Shown: piece by piece, positions 11,310 through 19,056 of the stretch | Position numbering within the stretch: the first letter of the stretch is position 1 | How the letters are laid out: each line of letters opens with the position of its first letter | NCBI RefSeq assembly: GCF_003014485.1 | Contig: NZ_PYGA01000019.1 | Coordinates: 62,001 to 126,000 of the forward strand | Direction of reading: 5' to 3' | Source: Murinocardiopsis flavida | Lineage (GTDB): Bacteria; Actinomycetota; Actinomycetes; Streptosporangiales; Streptosporangiaceae | Length of the DNA: 64,000 nucleotides | Position numbers and translations under genes: made by a program | The notes under the pieces: generated by a model | What the model was told of the DNA's origin: nothing | What the model saw: only the letters and a program-made list of their open reading frames with translations | Databases searched by the model: none

Positions 11310-12497
11310 ATGCGGACGATCGACGATCTCGACGTCGCCGGCAGGCGCGTGTTCGTCCGGGCCGACCTGAACGTGCCCCTCGACGGTGAGCGCATCACCG
11401 ACGACGGCCGCATCCGGGCCGCCCTGCCCACCATCACCGCGCTGCGCGAACGCGGCGCCCGCGTCGTCGTCGGCGCCCACCTCGGCCGCCCCAAGGGCCG
11501 GGTCGCCCCGGAGTTCTCGCTGGGGCCGGTCGCCGCCCGGCTGGGCGAACTCCTGGGCGCCGACGTGCGCTTCGCCGCCGACACCGCGGGGGAGTCCGCG
11601 CGGGCCACCGCGGCGGCGCTCGCCGACGGCGAGGTCGCCGTACTGGAGAACCTCCGGTTCGAGCCCGGCGAGACCAGCAAGGACGACGCGGAGCGCGGCG
11701 AGTTCGCCGACCGCCTCGCCGCCCTCGCCGACCTCTACGTCGGCGACGGCTTCGGGGCGGTGCACCGCAAGCACGCCAGCGTGGTCGACCTGCCGCAGCG
11801 GCTGCCGCATGCGGTCGGCGGCCTGGTGCTCGCCGAGGTCGAGGTGCTGCACCGCCTCACCGGCGACCCGCGGCGCCCCTACGTCGTCGTGCTGGGCGGC
11901 GCGAAGGTCTCCGACAAGCTCGCCGTCATCGACAACCTGCTGGGCACCGCCGACCGCCTGATCATCGGCGGCGGCATGGTCTTCACCTTCCTCAAGGCCA
12001 AGGGCTACGAGGTGGGCCGCAGCATGCTGGAGGAGGACCAGGTCCCGGTCGTCGCCGAGTACATCGACCGCGCCGAGCGCGAAGGCGTCGAACTGGTGCT
12101 GCCCGTCGACATCGTCGCCGCCGACGCGTTCGCCGCCGACTCCCCGCACGCCGCGGTCGCCGCCGACGCGATCCCCGCCGACCGGCTGGGCCTCGACATC
12201 GGCCCGGAGTCCGGCGCGCTGTTCGCCGCGAAGCTCGCCGACGCCAAGACCGTCTTCTGGAACGGCCCCATGGGCGTCTTCGAGATGGCGGCGTTCGCCG
12301 GCGGCACCCGCGCGCTCGCGCAGGGGCTGATCGACTCCGACGCGTTCACCGTCGTGGGCGGCGGCGACTCCGCTGCGGCCGTGCGCGCGCTCGGCTTCGA
12401 CGAGGCGGCGTTCGGCCACATCTCCACCGGCGGCGGCGCCAGCCTGGAGTACCTGGAGGGCAAGACCCTGCCCGGCATCCAGGCCCTGGCGGACTGA
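11310..12497 (+). CDS. pgk: Phosphoglycerate kinase
   Basis: It transfers phosphate from 1,3-bisphosphoglycerate to ADP. The 395-residue length is normal for the family. Conserved elements include RADLNVPL near residue 16, GAHLGRPKG near 56, ENLRFEPGE near 115, the GDGFGAVHR segment near 145, [11 protein letters not shown] near 195 and the nucleotide-binding GGGDSAAAV and [13 protein letters not shown] motifs near the C-terminus. ATG 11310 follows GAGAGGA. It is the second gene of the triose-phosphate operon. Confidence 0.97.
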   Translation: MRTIDDLDVAGRRVFVRADLNVPLDGERITDDGRIRAALPTITALRERGARVVVGAHLGRPKGRVAPEFSLGPVAARLGELLGADVRFAADTAGESARATAAALADGEVAVLENLRFEPGETSKDDAERGEFADRLAALADLYVGDGFGAVHRKHASVVDLPQRLPHAVGGLVLAEVEVLHRLTGDPRRPYVVVLGGAKVSDKLAVIDNLLGTADRLIIGGGMVFTFLKAKGYEVGRSMLEEDQVPVVAEYIDRAEREGVELVLPVDIVAADAFAADSPHAAVAADAIPADRLGLDIGPESGALFAAKLADAKTVFWNGPMGVFEMAAFAGGTRALAQGLIDSDAFTVVGGGDSAAAVRALGFDEAAFGHISTGGGASLEYLEGKTLPGIQALAD

Positions 12498-12571
12498 CCC
12501 CGGCCCGCGGCACGCAGGCGCGGGCACCCCCGACCGCAATCCGACCCCGACCCGAGGACGTATCGACGACC

Positions 12572-13348
12572 ATGGCCGACCGCAAACCGCTGATCGCGGG
12601 CAACTGGAAGCTGAACAACAACCACCTGGAGGCGATCAGCCTCGTCCAGAAGATCGCGTTCTCCCTCAAGGACGCCGACTTCGAGCGGGCCGAGGTGGTC
12701 GTGATCCCGTCGTTCACCAACCTGCGCAGCGTGCAGACCCTGATCGACGGCGACAAGCTGCGCATCGGCTACGGTGCGCAGGACATCTCGGCGCACGACA
12801 AGGGCGCCTACACCGGTGAGGTCTCCGGCGCCCAGCTCGCCAAGCTCGGCTGCACCTACGCGCTGGCGGGGCACTCCGAGCGCCGCGAGTACCACAACGA
12901 GGACGACGCCCTCGTCAATGCGAAGGTCCGCGCCGCGTTCGCCAGCGGCGTCACCCCGCTGCTGTGCCTGGGGGAGGGCCTGGAGGTCCGCAAGAGCGGC
13001 GGGCAGGTCGCCCACTCCGTGGCGCAGCTCGACGCGGCGCTGAAGGACGTCACCGAGGAGCAGGCCGGCCGGATCGTCGTCGCCTACGAACCGGTGTGGG
13101 CCATCGGCACAGGCGAGGTCGCCACCCCCGAGGACGCCCAGGAGGTGTGCGGTGCGCTGCGCGCCCGGATCGCCGAGCTGTACTCGCCCGAGACCGCCGA
13201 GCGCACCCGCATCCTCTACGGCGGCTCGGTGAAGGCCGACAACGTCGCGGGGATCATGGCCAAGGACGACATCGACGGCGCCCTGGTGGGCGGCGCGAGC
13301 CTGAAGGCCGACGAGTTCGCCAAGCTCGCCAGGCTGGGCGAGGACTAG
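12572..13348 (+). CDS. tpiA: Triosephosphate isomerase
   Basis: It interconverts dihydroxyacetone phosphate and glyceraldehyde 3-phosphate. The 258-residue TIM barrel has the substrate-binding GNWKLNN at the N-terminus, the electrophilic His in [10 protein letters not shown], the catalytic Glu loop in [17 protein letters not shown] and the phosphate-binding YGGSVKADN plus VGGASLK motifs. ATG 12572 is preceded by GAGGACG at a rather long 13-nt spacing. A long palindrome (13366-13393) closes the operon. Confidence 0.97.
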   Translation: MADRKPLIAGNWKLNNNHLEAISLVQKIAFSLKDADFERAEVVVIPSFTNLRSVQTLIDGDKLRIGYGAQDISAHDKGAYTGEVSGAQLAKLGCTYALAGHSERREYHNEDDALVNAKVRAAFASGVTPLLCLGEGLEVRKSGGQVAHSVAQLDAALKDVTEEQAGRIVVAYEPVWAIGTGEVATPEDAQEVCGALRARIAELYSPETAERTRILYGGSVKADNVAGIMAKDDIDGALVGGASLKADEFAKLARLGED

Positions 13349-13365
13349 TATCGCCGCGCGGCGCA

Positions 13366-13393
13366 CGGTGGACGCCGGGCCCGGCGTCCACCG
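13366..13393 (+). terminator. Near-continuous 28-bp palindrome after tpiA
   Basis: CGGTGGACGCCGG (13366-13378) and CCGGCGTCCACCG (13381-13393) are exact inverse copies with two bases between them. The position 17 bp after the tpiA stop suggests a transcription terminator, although no T-run follows. Confidence 0.55.
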
Positions 13394-13604
13394 GTGTCGA
13401 GAGCACCAGGGGTGCGCCGCTACACTCTGCTGAGGTTCCGTACCGGAACCGGGTCCATCCCGTCGTCCGGCACGGTAAAATCCAGTAGAGTCCCCGGTCC
13501 CTTATCCGCGGGCGCCTTCGCTTCAGCCGAGCGGTACGGTCGCGGTCCCGGGGCCTTTCCCATCCTCAATTCCCCCTCACAGGGGTCGAGTTACAGGTGA
13601 GCAC
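13394..13604 (+). promoter_or_regulatory. secG upstream region with a 6-bp hairpin
   Basis: The stretch between the tpiA terminator and secG has no supported gene. It includes a perfect hairpin, GGTTCC (13434-13439) with GGAACC (13445-13450). An AGGTGAG ribosome site lies directly before secG. Promoter elements could not be assigned with confidence. Confidence 0.3.
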
Positions 13605-13844
13605 GTGATCCTCGGTCTGTCTATTGCGCTGATGGTCCTCAGCCTGCTGATCGTCATGCTGGTCCTGATGCACAAGGGCAAGGGCGGCGGTCTGTCCGAC
13701 ATGTTCGGCGGCGGCGTCAGCTCTTCGCTGGGCGGCTCATCGGTGGTGGAGCGCAACCTCGACCGGTTGACCATCATCACCGCCGTCCTGTGGTTCGTCC
13801 TCATCGTCGCCCTCGGCTTGCTGATCAACCGCGGCGGCATCTGA
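13605..13844 (+). CDS. secG: Preprotein translocase subunit SecG
   Basis: SecG is the small auxiliary subunit of the SecYEG export channel. The 79-residue protein has two hydrophobic helices (about residues 2-22 and 53-73) separated by the conserved polar loop KGKGGGLSDMFGGG, the hallmark of the family. The start is GTG 13605 with AGGTGAG upstream. The gene follows the gap-pgk-tpiA operon, a position conserved across Actinobacteria. Confidence 0.95.
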   Translation: MILGLSIALMVLSLLIVMLVLMHKGKGGGLSDMFGGGVSSSLGGSSVVERNLDRLTIITAVLWFVLIVALGLLINRGGI

Positions 13845-13999
13845 ACGCAGCACCTGAGAAGCCCGCGCCTGCGCGGCCCGGACGCCGTCGCGTGTCCGCG
13901 CCCACCCCCGGCACCGCGCGGGGCACTCTTCTCGATTGACCGCAGAACAAGCCAGGTCGTCCCTGTTCGTTCGGGGGTATGTCCGCCAAGGAGATTTTC

Positions 14000-14371
14000 G
14001 TGGGTAGTGGCAGCGCCATCCGAGGCAGCCGTGTCGGTGCGGGTCCGATGGGCGAGGCAGAGCGCGGTGAGTCCGCTCCGCGCGTGCGCGTCGCGTTCTA
14101 CTGCGCCAACAAGCACCAGGTCATGCCGAGCTTCGCGCATGAGGCCCTGGTCCCCGAAGAGTGGGACTGCCCCCGCTGCGGGTTCCCCGCCGGGCAGGAC
14201 CCCGACGCCCCTCCGGCGCCGCCGCGCACGGAGCCGTACAAGACCCACCTGGCCTACGTGAAGGAGCGGCGCACGGTCGCCGACGGCCAGGCCATCCTGG
14301 ACGAGGCCCTCGAGAAGCTGCGCGCCAACCGCGCCGCCGTCGAGGCCGCCATCAAGGCCAACGCGAACTAG
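14000..14371 (+). CDS. RbpA-family RNA polymerase-binding protein
   Basis: RbpA proteins bind the principal sigma factor and stabilise RNA polymerase-promoter complexes in Actinobacteria. This 123-residue protein has the AIRGSRVGAGPMG start, a CPRCGFPAGQD zinc-like knuckle preceded by FYCANKHQ, and the sigma-interaction region RTEPYKTHLAYVKERR. It resembles the secG-linked paralogue seen in streptomycetes rather than the classical RbpA, so I give no symbol. GTG 14000 is chosen over ATG 13979 because AAGGAG (13988-13993) is ideally spaced. Its TAG stop is part of a CTAG repeat bordering a foldback element that begins at the very next base. Confidence 0.88.
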   Translation: MGSGSAIRGSRVGAGPMGEAERGESAPRVRVAFYCANKHQVMPSFAHEALVPEEWDCPRCGFPAGQDPDAPPAPPRTEPYKTHLAYVKERRTVADGQAILDEALEKLRANRAAVEAAIKANAN

Positions 14372-14530
14372 GGAGTGTTTAGAAAGTGCTTTCGGGTCAG
14401 CGAGCGGCCGTCCAGGCGCCGCGTCGCAAGCCGATTCACGAAGTTCAGCCTGGTTGGCTGTTCGAGTGACATCGGTGCCGCGAGGCGGTGTCTGGTGGCC
14501 GCGAGCCCGAAATGACTTTTTAAACACGAC
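14372..14530. mobile_element. 159-bp foldback (MITE-like) element flanked by CTAG direct repeats
   Basis: CTAG occurs immediately on both sides (14368-14371 and 14531-14534), as expected for a target-site duplication. The ends are inverted: the left starts GGAGTGTTTAGAAAGTGC, and the right, read on the other strand, starts GTCGTGTTTAAAAAGTCA; both continue to TTTCGGG. Complementarity continues imperfectly to the centre (TTCAGCC with GGCTG), so the whole element can fold back. No transposase is encoded, so it would need one in trans. An IS5-like source is possible, since some of that family duplicate 4-bp YTAR targets, but this is inference. The host gene's stop codon survived because it is in the duplicated CTAG. 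Confidence 0.75.
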
Positions 14531-14551
14531 CTAGCCGCGAACCAGTACGCC

Positions 14552-14585
14552 CGAGGCGCCCGCCGACCCGTCGGCGGGCGCCTCG
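14552..14585 (+). terminator. 16-bp perfect hairpin, likely rbpA terminator displaced by the foldback element
   Basis: CGAGGCGCCCGCCGAC (14552-14567) pairs with GTCGGCGGGCGCCTCG (14570-14585). Without the 159-bp insertion and its duplicated CTAG it would lie about 17 bp after the rbpA stop, the usual terminator position. It also insulates murE from upstream transcription. Confidence 0.65.
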
Positions 14586-14661
14586 CCGTGTCCGGCGGCG
14601 GGCCCGGCGGGGGCGCGCGGCCCCGCCGCACACGGATTAACGACGCCTGTTCAACAGGGGA

Positions 14662-14667
14662 TACGCT
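14662..14667 (+). promoter_or_regulatory. Candidate -10 element giving a leaderless murE transcript
   Basis: TACGCT fits the TAnnnT -10 consensus and ends 6 nt before the murE GTG at 14674, so transcription would start at or next to the start codon. No ribosome site precedes the GTG, which agrees with leaderless initiation. A -35 match (TTAACG, 14637-14642) is poor, with a long spacer. Confidence 0.4.
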
Positions 14668-14673
14668 CTCCGC

Positions 14674-16287
14674 GTGGCACCGGTAATGCGACCCCTACAG
14701 AATCAGCTCCGCCCCCTCACCGAGCTCGCCAGGAAGCTCGGATCCGGGGCGTTCCTCACGTGTGTGGACTCCACGGAGCCGCCCTTGACCGAGGGCGCCG
14801 CACCGGCCGCGGACGGCGGGGCGGGGCCCGACCCCGCCGAGGCGACCATCACGGGCATCACGCACGACTCCCGCGCCGTGCGCCCCGGCGACCTCTATGC
14901 CGCGCTGCCCGGCGCGCGCGTGCACGGCGCCGAGTTCGCCGCGCAGGCCGCCGACGCCGGGGCCGTCGCGATCCTCACCGACCCCGACGGCTACGACCGC
15001 GCCGCGGGCACCCGGCTGCCGGTGCTCACGGTGCCCGATCCGCGCTCGCGGCTCGGCGAGATCGCCGCGTGGGTCTACGGCGACCCCTCCGACGGCCTGC
15101 TGCTCATCGGCACCACCGGGACCGCCGGCAAGACCACCGTCAGCTACCTGGTCGAGGCGGGGCTGCGCGCCGCCGGCCTCACCACCGGCCTCATCGGGAC
15201 CGTGGAGATGCGGGTCGCAGGCGAGCGCGTCGACGCCGCGCTCACCACGCCCGAGTCCACCGACCTGCACGGCCTGTTCGCCGTCATGCGCGAGCGGGGG
15301 GTGGGCGGCGCCGCGATGGAGGTGTCGAGCCACGCGCTCGCCATGGGCCGGGTCGCCGGGACCCGCTACGACGTCGCGGTGTTCACCAACCTCTCCCAGG
15401 ACCACCTCGACTTCCACGCCGACCTGCGCGAGTACTTCGACACCAAGGCGATGCTGTTCACGCCCGAGTACTCCCGCATGGCCGTCGTCAACGCCGACGA
15501 CCGCTTCGGCCGCGCCCTCATCGACATGGTGCAGGCGCGCGGCGAGGTGCCGGTGACCACGTTCTCCGCCGAGGGCGACCACGAGGCCGACTGGCGGGCC
15601 GACGACGTCCGGCTGGGCCCCGAGGGCAGCGCGTTCCGGGTGGTGGGCCCCGGCGGGGTCGAGGGCGAGGCGACCGTGCGGCTGCCCGGGCCGTTCAACG
15701 TCTCCAACGCGCTGGCGGCGATCGTCGGCCTCATCGAGGCCGGGATCCCCATGCACGAGGCGATCGCCGGAGTCGCCGAGTGCCCGGGCGTGCCCGGGCG
15801 CATGGAGCGCGTCGACGAAGGCCAGAACTTCACGGCGATCGTCGACTACTCCCACAAGCCGGGCGCCATCGAGGCGGTGCTGACCTCCGTCCGCGAGATC
15901 GCCACCGGGCAGGTGACCATGGTCGTGGGCTGCGGCGGCGACCGCGACCGCGCCAAGCGCCCGCTCATGGGCGAGGCCGCCGTGCGCCTGGCCGACACCG
16001 TCGTGTTCACCGACGACAACCCGCGCACCGAGGACCCCGTCACCATCCTCGCGGCGATGCTCGACGGGGTCGCCAAGGTCCCCGCCGACCAGCGCGCCCG
16101 GGTGACCGTCGAACCCGACCGCGCCGCGGCGATCGAACTCGCCGTCGACCGCGCACAGCCCGGCGACGTGCTCGTCGTCGCCGGAAAAGGCCACGAGACC
16201 GGCCAGTACGTCGGCGGCGAGGAACTACCGTTCGACGACCGCCGGGTTCTCGGCGACGCGCTGCGATGGCGGCTCGAACAGGGCTGA
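14674..16287 (+). CDS. murE: UDP-N-acetylmuramoyl-tripeptide synthetase (meso-DAP-adding, MurE)
   Basis: MurE adds the third stem-peptide residue to UDP-MurNAc-L-Ala-D-Glu in the cytoplasm. The 537-residue ligase has the ATP loop GTTGTAGKTT near residue 150, the Mur ligase central domain (ESTDLHGLF, FTNLSQDHLDFH) and the DNPR motif (TDDNPRTEDP, about residue 448) diagnostic of meso-diaminopimelate as the added amino acid. Hence the wall is predicted to be of DAP type. The N-terminal ~45 residues before AAPAADG are a variable extension. The start is GTG 14674, probably leaderless. Here it is the first gene of the division cluster, with no ftsI upstream. Confidence 0.95.
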   Translation: MAPVMRPLQNQLRPLTELARKLGSGAFLTCVDSTEPPLTEGAAPAADGGAGPDPAEATITGITHDSRAVRPGDLYAALPGARVHGAEFAAQAADAGAVAILTDPDGYDRAAGTRLPVLTVPDPRSRLGEIAAWVYGDPSDGLLLIGTTGTAGKTTVSYLVEAGLRAAGLTTGLIGTVEMRVAGERVDAALTTPESTDLHGLFAVMRERGVGGAAMEVSSHALAMGRVAGTRYDVAVFTNLSQDHLDFHADLREYFDTKAMLFTPEYSRMAVVNADDRFGRALIDMVQARGEVPVTTFSAEGDHEADWRADDVRLGPEGSAFRVVGPGGVEGEATVRLPGPFNVSNALAAIVGLIEAGIPMHEAIAGVAECPGVPGRMERVDEGQNFTAIVDYSHKPGAIEAVLTSVREIATGQVTMVVGCGGDRDRAKRPLMGEAAVRLADTVVFTDDNPRTEDPVTILAAMLDGVAKVPADQRARVTVEPDRAAAIELAVDRAQPGDVLVVAGKGHETGQYVGGEELPFDDRRVLGDALRWRLEQG

Positions 16288-16576
16288 CCCCCCGACCCGC
16301 CCGGCCCCGCGGCGCCGGTGCGGCGGCTCCGACCGGGTCGCCCGCACGCGGGCGCGGGGCCATGGCGGCCGCCCACACGCCCGGGGTACGGCGGCTGACG
16401 ACTTGAGTCGGCCAAACATGTTCTAAGGTAGGTCCGGCAATTGCAGCCCGGCGCCGTGGTGTGAAGCCGCCGCCTCATGGTTCGCCTACAGCGCCGTCCC
16501 CCGCGAGGTCGGCTGTTCGCCCGCCGTGTGGTCGCCCCGTAGGTGCGGTGGGCCGGGCCCGACTTGAGGAGTGGAT
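16288..16576 (+). promoter_or_regulatory. murE-murF intergenic region
   Basis: There is no supported gene in these 289 bp. The gap is unusual because murE and murF commonly abut. An AT-rich stretch around 16405-16440 contains the palindrome AACATGTT and TAAGGT, so an internal promoter for murF is likely. GAGGAG (16566-16571) is the ribosome site of murF. Confidence 0.35.
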
Positions 16577-18001
16577 TTGATCGCGCTGTCGCTCGATCGG
16601 ATCGCTGAGATCACCGAATCCCGCCTGAGCGGTCCGGCGCGCCCTGCCGATACCGTCACCGGCCCGGTCGTCGTCGACTCGCGCCAAGAGCTCTCCGGCG
16701 GGCTGTTCGTCGCGCTGAACGGCGAGCGCGCCGACGGCCACGACTTCGCCGCGGCGGCCGTCGAGGCGGGGGCGGTCGCCGTGCTCGGATCCCGCCCCGT
16801 CGACGGCGTCCCGGTGCTGGTCGTCGACGGCGGCGACCCCGCGGTGCTCGACGCGCTGGGCCGGCTCGCGGCGCACGTGCTCGGCGAGCTGCCCTCGGCC
16901 GACGTCATCGGCGTCACCGGGTCCGCCGGCAAGACGACCACCAAGGACCTGCTCGCGCAGGCGCTGCGGCGGCTCGGCCCCACGATCGCCCCGCCGGGCT
17001 CGTTCAACAACGAGATCGGCCATCCGCTGACCGTCCTGCGCGCCGACCCCGCGACCCGCTTCCTCGCGCTGGAGGTCTCGGCGCGCGGCATCGGCCACAT
17101 CGCGCACCTGTGCCGCATCGCCCCGCCGCGCATCGGCGTGGTCCTCAACGTCGGCAGCGCCCACCTGGGCGAGTTCGGCAGCAAAGAGGCGATCGCCACG
17201 GCAAAGGGCGAACTGGTCGAGGCGCTGCCGCCGGCAGGGGAGGGCGGGGTGGCGGTCCTCAACGCCGACGACCCCGCTGTGCGCGCCATGGCCGCGCGCA
17301 CCGCCGCGCGCGTCGTGACCTTCAGCGACGGCAGCGAGGACGCCGACGTCTACGCGCGCGAGGTCGACCTCGACGCCACCGGGCGGGTGCGGTTCCGGCT
17401 GCATGTGGGCGGCGCGAGCGCCCGGGTGCGGCTCGCCCTGGTCGGCGGGCACCAGCTCCACAACGCGCTCGCCGTCGCCGCGGTCGCCGCCGAACTCGGC
17501 ATGGGCATCGACGACATCGCCGACCTGCTCGGCAGCGCCGGTGCGGTGAGCCGATGGCGCATGGAGGTCGGCGAGCGCGCCGACGGTGTCACCGTCGTCA
17601 ACGACGCCTACAACGCCAACCCCGAGTCCATGGCGGCGGCACTGCGCACCCTGGTCGCCATGGCGGCCGGCCGGCGCCGCGTCGCCGTCCTCGGCGAGAT
17701 GGCCGAACTGGGCGAGGGCCACCAGGAGGCCCACGAGGCGGTCGGCCGGCTCGTCGCCGAGAGCGGCACCGAACTCCTGGTCGTCGTCGGGGCCGAAGCC
17801 GGGCCCATCGGCGACGGCGCGCGGAACTCGCCGCACTGGACCGCAGAACGGGAGATCGTCGCCGTGCCCGACGCCGCGCACGCGGCCGAGGCGCTGCGCG
17901 ACCGGCTGCTCCCCGGAGACGTCGTCATCGTGAAGGGATCGCGCGTGGTCGCGCTGGAGCAGGTCGCCGAGCAGCTCATGGCAGTGGAGGCCGTCCGATG
18001 A
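16577..18001 (+). CDS. murF: UDP-N-acetylmuramoyl-tripeptide--D-alanyl-D-alanine ligase (MurF)
   Basis: MurF adds D-Ala-D-Ala to complete the UDP-MurNAc-pentapeptide. The ~474-residue protein has the ATP loop GVTGSAGKTTTKDLL near residue 115, the central-domain NVGSAHLGEFGSKEAIA, and the C-terminal NDAYNANPESM. TTG 16577 is chosen as start because it follows GAGGAG by 5 nt and gives the usual MIALSL N-terminus; GTG 16571 overlaps the ribosome site. Its stop overlaps the mraY start (ATGA), indicating translational coupling. Confidence 0.94.
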   Translation: MIALSLDRIAEITESRLSGPARPADTVTGPVVVDSRQELSGGLFVALNGERADGHDFAAAAVEAGAVAVLGSRPVDGVPVLVVDGGDPAVLDALGRLAAHVLGELPSADVIGVTGSAGKTTTKDLLAQALRRLGPTIAPPGSFNNEIGHPLTVLRADPATRFLALEVSARGIGHIAHLCRIAPPRIGVVLNVGSAHLGEFGSKEAIATAKGELVEALPPAGEGGVAVLNADDPAVRAMAARTAARVVTFSDGSEDADVYAREVDLDATGRVRFRLHVGGASARVRLALVGGHQLHNALAVAAVAAELGMGIDDIADLLGSAGAVSRWRMEVGERADGVTVVNDAYNANPESMAAALRTLVAMAAGRRRVAVLGEMAELGEGHQEAHEAVGRLVAESGTELLVVVGAEAGPIGDGARNSPHWTAEREIVAVPDAAHAAEALRDRLLPGDVVIVKGSRVVALEQVAEQLMAVEAVR

Positions 18002-19053
18002 CCGGGATCCTCGTCGCCGCGGCACTGGGCCTGATCGTGTCCATGGTGACCATGCCGATGGTCATCAAGCTGCTGTTCCGCTTCAAGTTCGGCCAGGAGG
18101 TCCGCGACGACGGCCCCGAGGGCCACAAGACCAAGCAGGGCACGCCCACCATGGGCGGCGTCGTCATCATCGTCGGCGCCGTCATCGGCTACTTCGGCGC
18201 GCACCTCGTGCTGCTGACCCGGCCCACGGTGTCCGGGCTGCTGGTCATGGGCCTGTTCGTGGGCATGGGCTTCGTCGGCTTCCTGGACGACTTCATCAAG
18301 ATCTACCGCCGCCGCAGCCTCGGCCTGCGCAGCGGCGCCAAGGCCCTCGGCCAGGGCATCATCGGCATCGGGTTCGCCGTCGGCGTCACGATGTTCCCCA
18401 ACGGCTACACCTACACCCCCGGGTCCACGCACCTGTCGTTCCTGCGGGACTTCGGGCCGGCGCTGATGCTGCCCGTGTTCGTGGTGTGGGCGCTGTTCTT
18501 GATCATCGGCTTCTCCAACGCCGTCAACCTCGCCGACGGCCTCGACGGCCTCGCGACCGGCGCCACCATCCTGTCGCTGGTCGCCTACGTCATCATCGGC
18601 AACTGGCAGCTGCGGCAGAGCTGCGTGAACGCGCTGGAGCCCAACTGCTACACCGTGCGCGACCCCCTCGACCTCGCGGTGGTCGCCGCGGCGGCGCTGG
18701 GCGGCTGCATCGGCTTCCTCTGGTACAACGCGCCGCCCGCCAAGATCTTCATGGGCGACACCGGGTCGCTGGCGCTGGGCGGCCTCATCGTCGGCCTCGC
18801 CATCACCACCCGCACCCAGTTGCTGCTCCTCGTCATCGGCGGGCTGTTCGTCCTCATCACCATGTCGGTGATGTTGCAGGTCGGCTCGTTCCGGCTCACG
18901 GGCAAACGGATCTTCCGCATGGCGCCGCTGCAACACCACTTCGAACTCAAGGGCTGGGCCGAGTCCACGATCGTCATCCGGTTCTGGATCATCCAGGGCC
19001 TGCTGGTCGGGGTCGGTATCGGGCTGTTCTACCTGGAATGGATGCCTCGCTGA
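17998..19053 (+). CDS. mraY: Phospho-N-acetylmuramoyl-pentapeptide-transferase (MraY)
   Basis: MraY transfers phospho-MurNAc-pentapeptide to undecaprenyl phosphate to make lipid I at the inner membrane face. The 351-residue protein has about ten hydrophobic helices. Catalytic-site motifs are present: KTKQGTPTMGG near residue 41, the DDFIKI aspartate pair near residue 97, NLADGLDGLATG near 178, MGDTGSLALGG near 252 and the PLQHHFE loop near 307. Its ATG overlaps the murF stop. Confidence 0.97.
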   Translation: MTGILVAAALGLIVSMVTMPMVIKLLFRFKFGQEVRDDGPEGHKTKQGTPTMGGVVIIVGAVIGYFGAHLVLLTRPTVSGLLVMGLFVGMGFVGFLDDFIKIYRRRSLGLRSGAKALGQGIIGIGFAVGVTMFPNGYTYTPGSTHLSFLRDFGPALMLPVFVVWALFLIIGFSNAVNLADGLDGLATGATILSLVAYVIIGNWQLRQSCVNALEPNCYTVRDPLDLAVVAAAALGGCIGFLWYNAPPAKIFMGDTGSLALGGLIVGLAITTRTQLLLLVIGGLFVLITMSVMLQVGSFRLTGKRIFRMAPLQHHFELKGWAESTIVIRFWIIQGLLVGVGIGLFYLEWMPR

Positions 19054-19056
19054 CCG

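Noticed and set aside
13430-13500. tRNA-like segment with GGTTCC/GGAACC and a CCGGAACC stretch
   Set aside because: There is no acceptor stem or anticodon arm in register. It is only a short hairpin upstream of secG.
13979-13999. Upstream ATG start for the RbpA-family gene
   Set aside because: AAGGAG lies within the extra codons and is ideally spaced for GTG 14000, from which conserved family sequence begins.
16410-16430. SOS (LexA) box near AACATGTT upstream of murF
   Set aside because: The GAAC-n4-GTTC spacing of actinobacterial LexA boxes is not met. The palindrome is too short to claim a site.
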